Assembly: GCF_030463535.1 (NCBI RefSeq)
Contig: NC_132893.1
Coordinates: 18,088,027-18,152,026 of the forward strand
DNA length: 64,000 bases
Source of the DNA: Salminus brasiliensis
Taxonomy: Eukaryota; Chordata; Actinopteri; Characiformes; Bryconidae
Reading direction: 5' to 3'
Below are positions 1 to 24,345 of this stretch, piece by piece. How positions within the stretch are numbered: position 1 is the first letter of the stretch; the number at the start of each line of letters is the position of its first letter. The translations under genes were made by a program, and so were the position numbers. The notes beneath the pieces were generated by a model. The model had not been told where the DNA came from and did not search any database. It saw only the letters and a program-made list of their open reading frames with translations.

Positions 1-450
1 TTGCACATGAGAGCTATAAATACCTGCAGGGTGTGTGATGGGATTCATGGACTGAGAAGAGGTGGTACAGTGCAGATGTGGAGGTAGGACGACCCTAAGG
101 ACCTGCGACTGGCAGGGGACCTAAAGATGTATTCATGAAGTATTTTATACTTCATCAATACAGTATATGATCTTTGCATGAGTTCCAAAATAATCTGCAG
201 CGCCCATGGGTGTAAGATGAAGACGGTAAAAGCCTATTCATCTAGCTATCATGCCTTAAACATTCAGCAGCACTGGGGTGGGGTAACATTAACCACATGT
301 ATGTAGCTACACCTCCTCCTCCTCCCGCCACCCCACCTATCATCGAGCTAAAGGGCCCATCTAACATTTCACTGCTAAATAACAAACTTAACGTCGTAAG
401 TTTCCAAAGTTTTATTTTTCGAACTCGACTTTCGTTCGAATCGTTTCGAG
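1..450. other. Intergenic DNA upstream of supt20h
   Basis: No coding exon, RNA gene or recognisable repeat is visible. The stretch is AT-rich and ordinary, apart from a run of CCTCCT-type pyrimidines near 310-330. It probably lies just outside the supt20h promoter. No part of the next gene in the conserved block is seen. Confidence 0.5.
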
Positions 451-1139
451 TCCTCCGATTCGACTCCTCCGCTGATGCCGCTCCGCCTCCTTCTCTCGCC
501 GGAAGTTTGGATTTTGTTGTTACACTGGAAGAAAATGGCTGCTGTGAGTTTTTTTCATTGAAGGCACTGGAGGAGCGTTTTTCGTGGTTGTTGCTGTGCA
601 TTCTCGAGCTGCGGGGATGCGCCTCACTGGGCAAGTCCGTGTTTCTGTTCGTTGCAACCGTCCCTTAATGCCCCCGCGTCCCCGCTCGCAGAGCCCTCCT
701 AACTTCTGCAGCTTTTTTGGCAGCAGGCTGAGGGAGCAGCGGAGCTGTTAGCCAGTTAGCATTAGCCTCAGCTAGCCTGCCATTTGCCTGAGAGCGAGCA
801 ATGAAGTTAGCCTGGTAACACGATGAGGTTATTGTCTCCTCGAGATGCTCATGCACCGCATTTGTTCACCACAGCCTGGCGTTTCTGCTTCTCGTAGACT
901 CTCAGTTAACGCTCTCCGTCGGTGTGTTGCTCCTACTGTTAGCCAGGTGATCACACAATGTTCAGTGCTTAGGCTAACTGGCTGGCTAGGCATCTTCATG
1001 GACCTTCATTAAGTTTCCTGTTATTTTCTTTTCGTGTCACCCACGCCTTGTGCACTGGCTTGATGAGACGCAGTGAACTGAGTGGTGAAGTCTTGTGGGG
1101 AGAACATTTCTGAAGCTATAACTGCTTTTCTGACTCCAG
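451..1139 (+). promoter_or_regulatory. supt20h: Probable supt20h promoter and first non-coding exon/intron
   Basis: Base composition turns GC- and CpG-rich from about 450. There is an ETS-type CCGGAAG core at 499-505 and an AAAATGGC motif (YY1-like) near 533-540, both common in TATA-less housekeeping promoters. The first exon with a known acceptor starts at 1140, so an untranslated exon 1 must lie here. Its donor is uncertain: GT sites near 810 and 947 are candidates. The extent is inferred from composition only. Confidence 0.4.
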
Positions 1140-1146
1140 GGTTTGA

Positions 1147-1181
1147 ATGGACTGTCAATGGACGTGACAGTTTTGGGGTAA
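1147..1181 (+). promoter_or_regulatory. Two overlapping short uORFs in the supt20h 5' leader
   Basis: The untranslated part of exon 1140-1229 contains an ATG at 1147 (six codons, stop TGA ending 1167) and an ATG at 1158 in another frame (seven codons, stop TAA ending 1181). Both end before the main ATG at 1227. If this exon is in the mRNA they would dampen or condition translation of SPT20. The reading frames are seen; the regulatory effect is inference. Confidence 0.45.
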
Positions 1182-1226
1182 GGACAGCATCACCTCCTGT
1201 CACGCAGCAACTGGTGGTGGATCACA

Positions 1227-13707
<12,481 letters not shown>

Positions 13708-14455
13708 CTACGGACTCGATCCACTCATCCAGGACACGCCCATAATGAGGAAGACACTGTGCTTGGTCAGCATTTTTCCTGACTGACTGTGACGACCACA
13801 CGTTATTTTCCTTATTTCTTTCGTTTGTTTTTTCTTTTCGTTGACTTTATAGCTGAGGACACAGTGTATTCACTTGACCTCAGGCCAAAATGAGTGTACT
13901 TTTGAACAAGGATTTTTAGAGCTTGGGACATTTATTTAAGATCCTATTTTTTTTAAAGAAAGAGATATGAAATGAGAATTCCTTTAGAGCCCTCTAAGGA
14001 ATGCTCTCATTTCCTCCTTCCTGACGTCCCTTTCTGTGGGAGCCCGCTAGCCCAAGAATGGAGTATTCTGAAGACGGTCGAATGCATTCTAAAGAGTCCT
14101 ACAGACGTGCCTCAAACTCCTGCTGGTGAACAAATTGTGAAAGAAACTTCCTGAAGGCTGGATGGTGGAGCGATGGGTCTTGTTCTCCCAGCATGCAATT
14201 ACGTGTGCAGTTTTTCTACAGCACATTTAAAAAAAACAACAACAAAAAAAAGGCATTTCGTTGTACTGAAGGGGCAGTCTATGTATATTCTTATGGGGAA
14301 ATTTCAGGATCAGGGGTGTGAAAGATATTTCTGAACACTGAGGCAGATGTTTTGTAAATGGTCTTTGTCAGCAGTTTTATTGTGATAAAAAAAAAGAAAA
14401 TATATATTGACAGTGAAAAATACAACTTTTAGATAAAAGACAAGTCGTCTTGTAT
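13708..14455. other. Convergent 3' region between supt20h and exosc8
   Basis: The stop codons of supt20h (13707) and exosc8 (14456, reverse) face each other 748 bp apart, so the 3' UTRs share this interval and may overlap. Nothing else is recognised. The only clear poly(A) signal belongs to exosc8. Confidence 0.6.
14376..14381 (-). terminator. exosc8 poly(A) signal
   Basis: AATAAA on the - strand (TTTATT on +) lies about 75 nt after the exosc8 stop codon, giving a very short 3' UTR. Confidence 0.6.
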
Positions 14456-17400
14456 TCATTTCGATGGCTTTGTGCTCTCTAGGACTTTGTCGATAAGCCT
14501 GCCAATCTCCCGATGCCGCGTCACAGAACGGGTTATGCAGTCCTGAAGCTTCTCTGCCGATAAGGAGCTGCCTCCTGAAAATAAAACAAGCAATGTCACA
14601 TATGTTTAGCACACACATGAATGTCCTATAGAGGATTTATGCCATATTTAAAAGTTAACACACTTACAACTAAGAAAATGTGTTTCTTACCAGGTTTGTG
14701 GAAAGCGCATAGCTGATCGTCCTCATCTGTGACTGCAGTTATTACTGACGCAGCCAGGCTTTCCTCCTCTGCTGTAGGGTCCACTATAATCACCGTACTG
14801 CACAAGAGAGGACAGATCTGGTCTCACACATCCCTTATGCAAGCTGAGTTCGAGATTCTTTTATAAAGGGCTAGGATTAGGACTCTGCATTAGCAGATCA
14901 GACTCATTTTCAGTGGGTTAACCCACAAGAGGCCATGGAGAGGTTAAAAGCTATGGAAAGTTTTGAGTACTTTGTCCTCCACGTTCACTTATAAGGTCCC
15001 CAAGTGACACTATTTGTGAATGTGTGTACACACGACCTCATTTACAAAACTCTGGTGTGCTTGGTTAGTGCTTGAGACAAAACCAGCTCCTATTAACAGT
15101 GTATTTTTGCCTCTGAACGGTCTGTTTACACACATTTAGCAATTCAAACTTTAACAAAATGTCATATCAAGCTCTGACCCCATTTTAAGAACAAAATGAC
15201 GTGCGACACGTTACATCGGGATTGTAGCCTTACAATATTTAGCAGATTTAATTATTTTGAACCAATATTCAAAACTGGTCTGAGCTCTTATGGTTTAAGT
15301 CAGTGCGTCCGGTGTACGTTTAAGCACAGGGAAACCTCAAGAGTCTTGCCTGTGATAATTCAAGGTTCAATGTGGAAGTGGCACATTAGTAATTAAGTTG
15401 AAAACTGCAGTGTTCTATAACAGTACATTCTCAGAATGCCATTTGTGTGCATATCGGAGTAGACTTGCATTACATGCTCTTTAATAAAGGTACAGTAATG
15501 GAGCTCTGTAGTACATGTCCCCAGAGGAAATTGCTAACAAACAGTAGACGACCTTTAATGAAAATGGCATCAGTCACAAAGCAAAATCAAATAAATGAAA
15601 CTTACTCATCAAACACTGCAAATGAGGAGGCAACAGGGTGCTTATTGATCTGTAGATGCCTCTTATGCTGGAGATCAACCTCAGCCAAGTCTGTCTCTTT
15701 GTTAATTGTGACTTTGGGAATTTGGGCTGTGGATAAAGCAGCAGATTAGTCACAGAGATGCAGTGAATAAATATATAGAAGCGCTAGAATTCAAATTTAG
15801 AAAGAATTCACAATTCGTACTATTCTTTAACGCTGCCAGCAAGGTTATGATGCACGCATCGAGGACGTTTCCATCATAGTCCAAACACATGATATCGCAG
15901 TACAGGACCCAGCACAGCTGAAAGGCACAGACAGCACAGATCAAGTCTAAAAGGATGTTTGAGGATGAAACTGAGGATGAAGACACAATTTAGTGGAACT
16001 GTAATGTCCTACCTTCGACTTCTCTATGCACAGGTCTTCCTTCTTGATTATTTTAGAGCTGCAATTAGGAAGAACGTTTACTTTTAAGATGAAATGCAAT
16101 GACAATTAAAGTTGCAAGAAAACAAAATGTAAGTGAACCCATTGAGTACACTGAATAAATGTCCACCATGCAGGCTAGAAAAAGTAAGTGAATGAGGGTT
16201 TGGGTTTTATGGGTGTTTTGCCTGTTAAATAAAGGCACATAAAGCCTTGTTACTGATAAATATGTTCTGCATGAAGATTGGCTGGTGTGAGCTATGCCTC
16301 GATGCAAACAACTTTCAGGAGATGTGTTCTAGTGATGCATGAAGTTGGAAAATGCTACCAAAGAACTGCTCAACACCTGGGTGTACATCAATGTTTAGAC
16401 AAATAGACCTACTCTGCCTAGTGGTGGGTGCACTGTTAAGATCACTTTAGGAGCACAACAGGCAATCCTGAGACAGGAGAAAGAACTTAATGGTTAGCAA
16501 AAATACCTACAGACAACTCTACAAACTGCAAAAACTTGTTCAACATTAGAAAGACACTAAAGAATTGCTTTAAGGGAAGGACACCTCAGAGAAAGCCGCT
16601 GCTGTGCAATTTCTTTTGTTTTTGTTTTTTAACCCAAGACCACCTAAATACTTTTACAATTCCTCTGGAACTCCTCTGGAATGTACAGCAGCAACAAAAG
16701 CTCATCATCATGGTTTAGGGCTGCTTTGCTTTCTCAGGACCTGCTTGGATTGTGTTTGTCTAGAATTGTGACTTAGATCAGGTCACTTTTTCTTAGTAAT
16801 CAATGCAGAATTCTAGGTAGTTCTAAAGAGCTTGCTTACTTTTTCTTGCAATTGTAGATGAATCAGGTCTGGTAATCCACCACAAAGTAAGAAACGTGGA
16901 GTGAAGGTTCCTCCAAAACAAGGATTAATAACCAGGGCCGGATTTTCAAAACATTTAGGTCAGTCATAGCCAGCAAAAATCTCGTCATAACTGACTGCTC
17001 TGGTGTTTCCCAACATTCTGGCTGTCACCATCAGTCATATCTAGTGGTGTGATTCTAGTGTAAATTTAAGACAGTCCAAGCAGTCCAGCAGAGTAAAATC
17101 AAGAAAGAAAGGTGATTCTCATACAACAACAAACTGGTTTGTCAGAGGAGGAGCAAACTAGCGACAGGGTGTTGGGACTCATTGTTGAGCAAATGAACCG
17201 AAGAGTACCTTGTCTGGTCCGAACTGACAAAAGGGCTACTGTAGCAAGGAAAGTTTTAATGATTGATAGGAGTATGCCATAAACCAGTTAATATGGGCAT
17301 GTGTAGTTGCGGACTTGTCCCATGCTAGTGCCCATGCTAACCCCTGTCCACAGTCAAAAGCACCTACAACGAACGTGAGCGATGAAACTGGGCTTTGGAG

Positions 17401-20400
17401 CAAAAGGTTGCCTGGTCCGAGGAGTGTAAAAACGAACATGCAGCTTAAAGAACATGCTGCCAACGGCTTGGTGCCAGACACTACACTACCACCTTCAGAG
17501 GTCTCATACAGTGAGCTGTTTTGGGGACGTGGCATACCAACGGCATATTAGGCACTGTCAATAATGCATAAAACATGTTCCTGCTATTGTTTTCACTACT
17601 TTAGGAGAGCACCATTTACTGCGTGTCATGCATTCCTCACTCTTTTCCTCCTGAAAGTCATTATTGAGATAAGGGGCTGCTGATGTGCCACCTGCCCTTT
17701 AGGTTTAATCCCAGTGTTTTGATATAACAACCTCAATTGCTTTTGAGACTCACCGGGAAGGTCGTTAAGAGGGCCATAAGAGCGGTATGGTGGCTTTGAG
17801 AATCCGGCCCCGAATGTTTAAATCACTTTTCCTCACCCACATTCCTAGAAAGTACTATTCAAAGTCACTGACACAAAGAAACTCATCTCACCCATCGATG
17901 ACATCAGCGATGAACTGGCTGGCTGCCTGCGCCTGCTCTCCAGGTGGCCCCGGCCGAAATCGGGACGAGCACAGTGGAGGCAGGTCTACATTCGGAACTG
18001 AAACATGGAAGAGCAAGTCAGACTTTAGTCAGCATCAGAGATGAGTGCCTTTAAGAATGATGCATTCCAACTCACCAATATATCCTTTATCAGGAGCATC
18101 AGTAGAGGGCATCGCTAATTCCTGTTTCAAAACATGGAGTCAGTGTTTGTTGTGTTTATTTGAAGGACAGCAAGTATTGATCTGAGGAGTACAGGATGCT
18201 GCTTACTGCTTTTATGCCACAGATCACCGTAGTGTTCCCAATTTTCACCATTGCTGAACCATCAGCTGTGCTTATAGAACCTGCATATAAAGGATACATA
18301 GAGACGGTGTTCAGTTTAGATCTGATCCAGTAATTACACATCAGTAAAGAGGCAGAGGCCTTTATTTCTTCTAGGTTCAGCATCTTTGGGATAACCATAC
18401 ACCTGCACCACAATTCAATTGTACACATAAATTCATAACGGTGAGGAACTCCGAAACGGTTTACCAATATTTAACGTTGTGGGTCTGAACTCTCCCAGTT
18501 CCCTGCCATCTGGTCGGCAGTTTTCTTTCTGTGTGAAGAAAAGCATGTTTGTAACACATGAGCGTCCCTAAATCTATACCGTAATATCCAAAAGTATCCA
18601 GACAACCCTTTTTTTAATTATGTCCCCCAATTTTCTCTTCAGTTTAGTCATTCCCAATTCCACCTCTAACTATAACTTCCCCAGTCACATCACATCACAT
18701 TACATCACATGATGCTACAAGCGCTAGGAGGATGCAAGGGAGGGTGGAAAGCCATCCTACCGACCCAGAGAGAGCAAGATCAACGATGCTCTATGGGACT
18801 CCCAGCCATAGATGGCTGTGGCATAACTGGGGACTGAACCAACCAACATGTAGATGGTTAGATCAGCCAATGGCTGTGCCACTTATGAGCCCCCAGACGC
18901 ACCTAACTAGTGAATTTAGGTAGTTGAAACAACAACTCAGTTATACAATTGTGCATAATCACCACCATAAACGGCTTAAAGTTTTGCGGTAGAGCTACAA
19001 CACTAATGTAATGCATGTTCGGCACCCAAAGTCTATTACAATTGCCCTGTAGCTCCAATGCAGAACTACAGAAGCTTCAGACACAATGCCTCATGGCTCG
19101 TAGATTGTGTTTTGGGTATTATCGAATTGTGATTTTTCATGAACTACTACCATTGCTGACAGCTCAAATGCGCAGTCAGCTAGTATAATCTCAACAGGAA
19201 AGCACTGCCGATAAAGTGGCACGCTCTGCAGCAGTAATGCATAAATCTAAGGCTAAAGGGGTCAGAGGAGTATAAAGTAGGGCTGGGTGATATGGCAAAA
19301 ATACTATGTCACGATATTTAAAAACATTCTTCACGATACATGTAATCACAGGCTAAAAACCATCAGTAGTGACAGATTCTTAAAAACTACTATTCAGATA
19401 CTCTCCCGTACTGGATACAGTGATTCTTACTCAACATCTGCTGAATCTCGTCTAATTAAACCAGTCTAATGACACTGTTGGTAATGAAACCTGCAGTTGA
19501 TCAGTGTCCGTTAAGCCCTAACAATATCCTAAATATGCTTAGAAAGCATATTTTGTAAATCATAACAAAAATTCAGACCCAATGCCTCATGGCTCGTAGA
19601 TTGTGTTTTGGGTAAGGAGACAATTGTGATTTTTCATGAACTACTACCATTGCTGACAGCTCAAATGCGCAGTCAGCTAGTATAATCTCAACAGGAAAGC
19701 ACTGCCGATAAAGTGGCACGCTCTGGAGCAGTAATGCATAAATCTAAGGCTAAAGGGGTCAGAGGAGTATAAAGTAGGGCTGGGTGATATGGCAAAAATA
19801 CTATGTCACGATATTTAAAAACATTCTTCACGATACATGTAATCACAGGCTAAAAACCATCAGTAGTGACAGATTCTTAAAAACTACTATTCAGATACTC
19901 TCCCGTACTGGATACAGTGATTCTTACTCAACATCTGCTGAATCTCGTCTAATTAAACCAGTCTAATGACACTGTTGGTAATGAAACCTGCAGTTGATCA
20001 GTGTCCGTTAAGCCCTAACAATATCCTAAATATGCTTAGAAAGCATATTTTGTAAATCATAACAAAAATTCAGACCCAATGCCTCATGGCTCGTAGATTG
20101 TGTTTTGGGTAAGGAGACAATTGTGATTTTTCATGAACTACTACCATTGCTGACAGCTCAAATGCGCAGTCAGCTAGTATAATCTCAACAGGAAAGCACT
20201 GCCGATAAAGCGGCACGCTCTGGAGCAGTAATGCATGAATCTACGGCTAAAGGGGTCAATTTTATCACGATACGATAAAATATCGTAATATCGCCCAGCT
20301 CTAAGAGGAAGCCATCCCAGCATTAGACTGTGGAGCAGTGAAGCTGTTTTCTGAAGTGATCAAATCAAAAATTTCTAAATCAAAAATCAACATCTGCTGA

Positions 20401-21235
20401 ATCTCGTCTAATTAAACCAGTCTAATGACACTGTTGGTAATGAAACCTGCAGTTGATCAGTGTCCGTTAAGCCCTAACAATATCCTAAATATGCTTAGAA
20501 AGCATATTTTGTAAATCATAACAAAAATTCAGACCCAATGCCTCATGGCTCGTAGATTGTGTTTTGGGTAAGGAGACAATTGTGATTTTTCATGAACTAC
20601 TACCATAATAATAATTAATAGTAATAATAGTAATATCGCCCAGCTCTAAGAGGAAGCCTTCCCAGCATTAGACTGTGGAGCAGTGAAGCTGTTTTCTGAA
20701 GTGATCAAATCAAACATTTTGAGAAAGAGTTAGAAAGTCATCTGTGAGCCAGAATCTGGCCCTCACTAAGGCTTTTGTGACTGAATGCAATCGATTTCTC
20801 ACAGCAATGTTCCAACACTGATAGTATGAAGTCTCTCCAGAAGAGTAGAGGCTGGTACTGCAGCAAAGTATGGCCATCTCCTTAGTAATACCCACTGATA
20901 ATAGCAGTAATGCAGGGTCCTGTCCTACCAGTACCTCCTAGTTTAGAGGTAGACTTACCAGGAAGCTCCTGTGATACTCCAGTGGCTCTGCAGTCCTGCC
21001 AAAACATGCAAAAGTCGTTTAGACGGTAGCTGGCTAACCTAAACCAGGGTAAACCTGAGGGAGGTCCGGCAGCTGGACTAAGCCAGCCACATTGCCCGGA
21101 TGTCCTCCCCATGGTTATAACTGTAAGATTCCCAGCGACCGGCGTCAAAACCAGTATGTCGTTTAATGACTTTCATCACAGTGTGAACAGAGAAACCATG
21201 CCGATCTGCTGCACTTACTTGAAGCCCGCCGCCAT
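14456..21235 (-). CDS. exosc8: Exosome component 8 (RRP43), 11 coding exons
   Basis: EXOSC8 is one of six RNase PH-fold ring subunits of the nuclear and cytoplasmic RNA exosome; the metazoan ring is non-catalytic and threads RNA to DIS3/EXOSC10. Exons in transcript order: 21235-21219, 20995-20959, 18528-18465, 18280-18207, 18121-18076, 17997-17892, 16058-16013, 15917-15821, 15726-15606, 14797-14691, 14574-14456. They join in frame to 834 nt, 277 aa (human 276). Start: MAAGFK, identical to human. Key matches: [86 protein letters not shown] and CAFHKPGGSSLS. The tail [10 protein letters not shown] aligns with human KSMKPK. Introns hold several transposons and a tandem array. The gene is head to head with alg5. 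Confidence 0.96.
16105..16862. mobile_element. Degenerate Tc1-like transposon remnant
   Basis: The left end, AGTTGCAAGAAAACAAAATG followed by AAGTGAACCC, is matched by an inverted right end near 16838-16859 (TTGCTTACTTTTTCTTGCAA). The inner 700 bp has many stops but keeps the phrase order of a Tc1 transposase gene, e.g. the ACTCCTCTGGAATGTACAGC region. It lies in exosc8 intron 6. Confidence 0.6.
16935..17810. mobile_element. DNA transposon with GGGCCGG terminal inverted repeats
   Basis: The left terminus GGGCCGGATTTTCAAAAC and the right terminus, whose reverse complement reads GGGCCGGATTCTCAAAGC, are imperfect inverted repeats about 18 bp long, 876 bp apart. The interior has only short reading frames, so it is non-autonomous or decayed. 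A GGGCC start suggests PIF/Harbinger, but no clear target-site duplication was found, so the class is open. It is in exosc8 intron 6. Confidence 0.6.
18690..18893 (-). mobile_element. SINE, family B ('GGCTC..GAGTGG'), reverse orientation
   Basis: Read on the - strand this begins GGGGGCTCATAAGTGGCACA and continues through a GGACTCCCAGCCATAG-type block and a CGACCCAGAGAGAGCAAG-type block. The same order occurs in the + strand copy at 30196. It lies in exosc8 intron 2. Confidence 0.5.
19081..20714. repeat. Tandem array of a ~496-bp unit carrying a transposon end
   Basis: A marker phrase (AATGCCTCATGGCTCGTAG) recurs at 19085, 19581, 20078 and 20537, giving periods of 496, 497 and 459 bp. Units one to three are almost identical; the fourth is rearranged. 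Each of the first units holds about 200 bp of local sequence plus a partial hAT-like element starting TAGGGCTGGGTGATATGG (19278, 19774). The only matching 3' end (ATATCGCCCAGCTCTA) is at 20288-20303 and again at 20633-20648. Its flank (AGAGGAAGCC...ATCAAATC) is also duplicated at 20304-20370 and 20649-20711. The whole array is in exosc8 intron 2. Confidence 0.9.
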
Positions 21236-21586
21236 GATGCTGAGAAAGCCCCACGTGAAGAGGGCGGATGACGTCAGAAGAAGAGCTCAGCGAGGCCTCC
21301 GGCCCAGCAGGGGGCGTGCTGAGAAAGCCGCTGAGGCAGAGGGCCGGTGTGGAGCCGTTGGCTGTGATGATGTGGTGTTGCAGCGGTGTGGTTCATTTCC
21401 GCAGAGGTGTTTCAGTGTGAGGTGGAAGGAACTTCAGCAATGGCGCTTTAACGGCTCTTACAGGAGTTAAACACCGCGACCCCCCCCCCTTCCTCCTTCT
21501 CCTCCGCTGCGTTTTACACCCCTCTTATGAGCGCGCTCTGAGAGGCCCGGCCTCCGCGACTCTTCTCGGCTGTGAGGGGAGGAAGG
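21236..21586. promoter_or_regulatory. Bidirectional exosc8/alg5 promoter
   Basis: Only 351 bp separate the divergent start codons. The interval is GC-rich, lacks a TATA box, and holds an E-box CACGTG at 21252-21257 and a perfect palindromic CRE TGACGTCA at 21269-21276, both close to the exosc8 start. An ETS-like ATTTCCG is near 21391-21397. These sites suggest USF/MYC-family, CREB/ATF and ETS control; that is inferred from motifs only. A run of nine or ten Cs is at about 21480-21489. Confidence 0.75.
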
Positions 21587-21685
21587 ATGGAGCTGTGTCT
21601 CTGTCAGGTAGTCCAGTGTGCCGCAGCGCTGCTCCTGCTCCTCTTAGTTCTGGTGAGTTTGATGGTACACGTGCTGTTGGACCGT

Positions 21686-21745
<60 letters not shown>

Positions 21746-22097
21746 AGTCAGTCAGTCAGTCAGACAGCGGCGGTTGGACCTGTTTATCAGAAATGACCTG
21801 GAGAGTTCAGAAGCTAGCTAGCTATTTCCTTCTCTTGTAAAGCTGTTATTTTGGAGATACTAGCCCTATTTTTTTGCCTGACAGACCGACACACTGCTTT
21901 ACTGTTTATTAGAGCTTATTAATTCTTCTTCTGATATATTAAGATCAGCTAGGAGAAGTGAGGCAGACCTCATTACCTCATTATCTCACTGATGGATTAT
22001 CTGGTGTCAACATCGAGCAGAATGGGTCTTAGACATGCTTACATGCCTTAAACAGGGCTTTATCTTGGGGTTATTCGTTTCTTTCCCTCTTTTTTAA

Positions 22098-22130
<33 letters not shown>

Positions 22131-24312
22131 TTGATTTAGTAACAGAACAGTCTAACCCCCCCCCCCCCCAGTCTTGCAGCAGCACTGACTAGACTAAAGT
22201 GAAGGAAATGATGACTAGTGGTGTGTGATTTTCTACATTGTCGTCGTATGTGTGTAGAAACTATTACAGGTATTGAGGTATGCTCTTGTGCAAAAGTTTG
22301 GGCACTCCTGATCCTCTGTCCAACCACTTCTTCCTGGTCAGGGTCGCAGTGGGTCTGGAGCCTACCCGGAAGCATTGGGAGACGGGCAGGAATGGCCCCT
22401 GATCGTTTGACTTAGTTGATTTTCTAAAGTGATTGAATCCTCTACAGGAAACAGGAGTTACTTACTGTTTACTTCGAAAACCTTCAAAATCATGTAATGT
22501 GACCAGGGTGGCCAAACATTTGCACAAGACTGCAAGTAAAATGGATGGATCTGTGCTTGCTGAGGTGTTTTTTTCTGAAGTGATGTTTCTGTTTTGTGAT
22601 GAAATGAGTGCAAACCTAACTACATTTCCAGTGCTGATAGATGATAGATGTGCTAAAAGGTCCCCTGCAGTTTTGTAGGAAACTCAATACTAGTCATTAT
22701 TTCACTGGAGTAACAATACCTAGGGTACTCCTCCCACTTCTGGTTATTGTGAGGGGGGAGCGCTTTCAATCATGACACCAGTTGCAGCTCTGCTGAAGTT
22801 CAGGGATTATTTGTACCTAATAAATAAACACCTTTCCTCTGAAGTACCATTCCATTGATTTTCTTTTTTTTTTTTAGGTTATAGTAATTGCCCACGTTAC
22901 GGCCGGGATGGTGGACCAGACGCGTGCAGAGCAGGAGAAGTACTTCCTGACAGCTTCAGGGAGCAAAGAGCCATTCCCTAGTCTGTTTGACCCCCATTCG
23001 AGGGAGCTGTCTGTCGTAGTGCCCTCCTACAATGAGGAATCCAGATGTAAGTTGTGTTATCTACTGATCTCTGGTCAGTGGTGTGTACTGCTCACAATTA
23101 TTAGCACTGCCATAATACTAATACTACAAGTAAGGGATTGTGTAAGAAGGAGGGTGCGGTCACTGTAGGCTAAAGTGTCTTCTTTGTGTTCTGTTGTGTT
23201 TATTGTACTGGTTTCTGGGCCATAATGCCAGTTTTAGTCTTCTAAGATGACATGTTTTATCTTAGTTGACCTGTCAGGGTGGGGTTAAGAGGATTTACCT
23301 TCTTTGTCTCCCTCCCAGTACCTGTTATGATGGAAGAAGCCATGGAGTACTTAGAGAAAAGACAGGTGTGTATATGAATTTTATTTATGTTTATTCATTC
23401 ATTAACCTTCTCCTTTTTAATATTGATCTCAGTGAGAAGAGTAGTTTATGTGATTTATTATTTATACCTCTTCTATCTCTGAGCACAACAGGAAATAATT
23501 TATAGGAAACTTTAAGTGTCTTTTAAGAACACATGATAGTGTTGTGAAACCGCTGTAATGCAGACATGATTGAATGAATGGGATAACTGCACTGTGTGGT
23601 GTTTACCACTAGATGGCACCAATACCATTACTGTGGGAGTCTAATCAGATTACCAGGCTTCTTAGTGTATCAATGGTTCAGACTTGGGTAAGATAGGGTA
23701 AGTAGTTGAACCAGGTCTGATAAAGCAGGGAAATTAATGAGCAGCATTTTCCAGGACAGGTGTATGATTTGGGAATTGCATTGATATGATATATAACTTT
23801 TGTCTGTGCAGAAGAAGAATCCATCATTCACCTATGAGGTTGTTATAGTTGATGATGGCAGCAAAGACAAAACTACTGAGGTATGATAACTTTTTATTCT
23901 GCTCTTATTACACATTGTACACATTAAGCACGACAGGAAAAAGTAGTTTACTCAAATCCGGTGCTAATGTGTTGCTTTTCTAAGCACAAATAAGTTAACA
24001 GATTCTCTGAGAAACAAACTTAAATATGGAAACATTGAGAACTACACATTTTAAAGCACAATTTAGTATTTTTATCTATTTATTAATGTGTAAGAGTGTT
24101 TCTGTAGATGACGGAAACTGTGTGTATGTGTCTGAAATGACACGTTTTGCTGTAAAATAAGTACACATCCTTTACAGAGAAATACTTCTGCAGATTCTAA
24201 AGCATAACTTATCTTAATAATAATAAGATTAATAATAATATCTTTCTTAATTTTTTAATAATTTTTACATAGAACAGAAAAATGTAATTAACATGCCATT
24301 ACTTAAACACTA

Positions 24313-24345
<33 letters not shown>

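Noticed and set aside
242-668. Overlapping frames on both strands near the supt20h promoter
   Set aside because: They are CpG-rich 5' sequence with no family resemblance; opposite-strand open frames are expected in GC-rich DNA.
19287-19966. Two identical 60-codon open frames about 497 bp apart
   Set aside because: They are the same MITE-derived sequence in two units of the tandem array, without homology to a protein.
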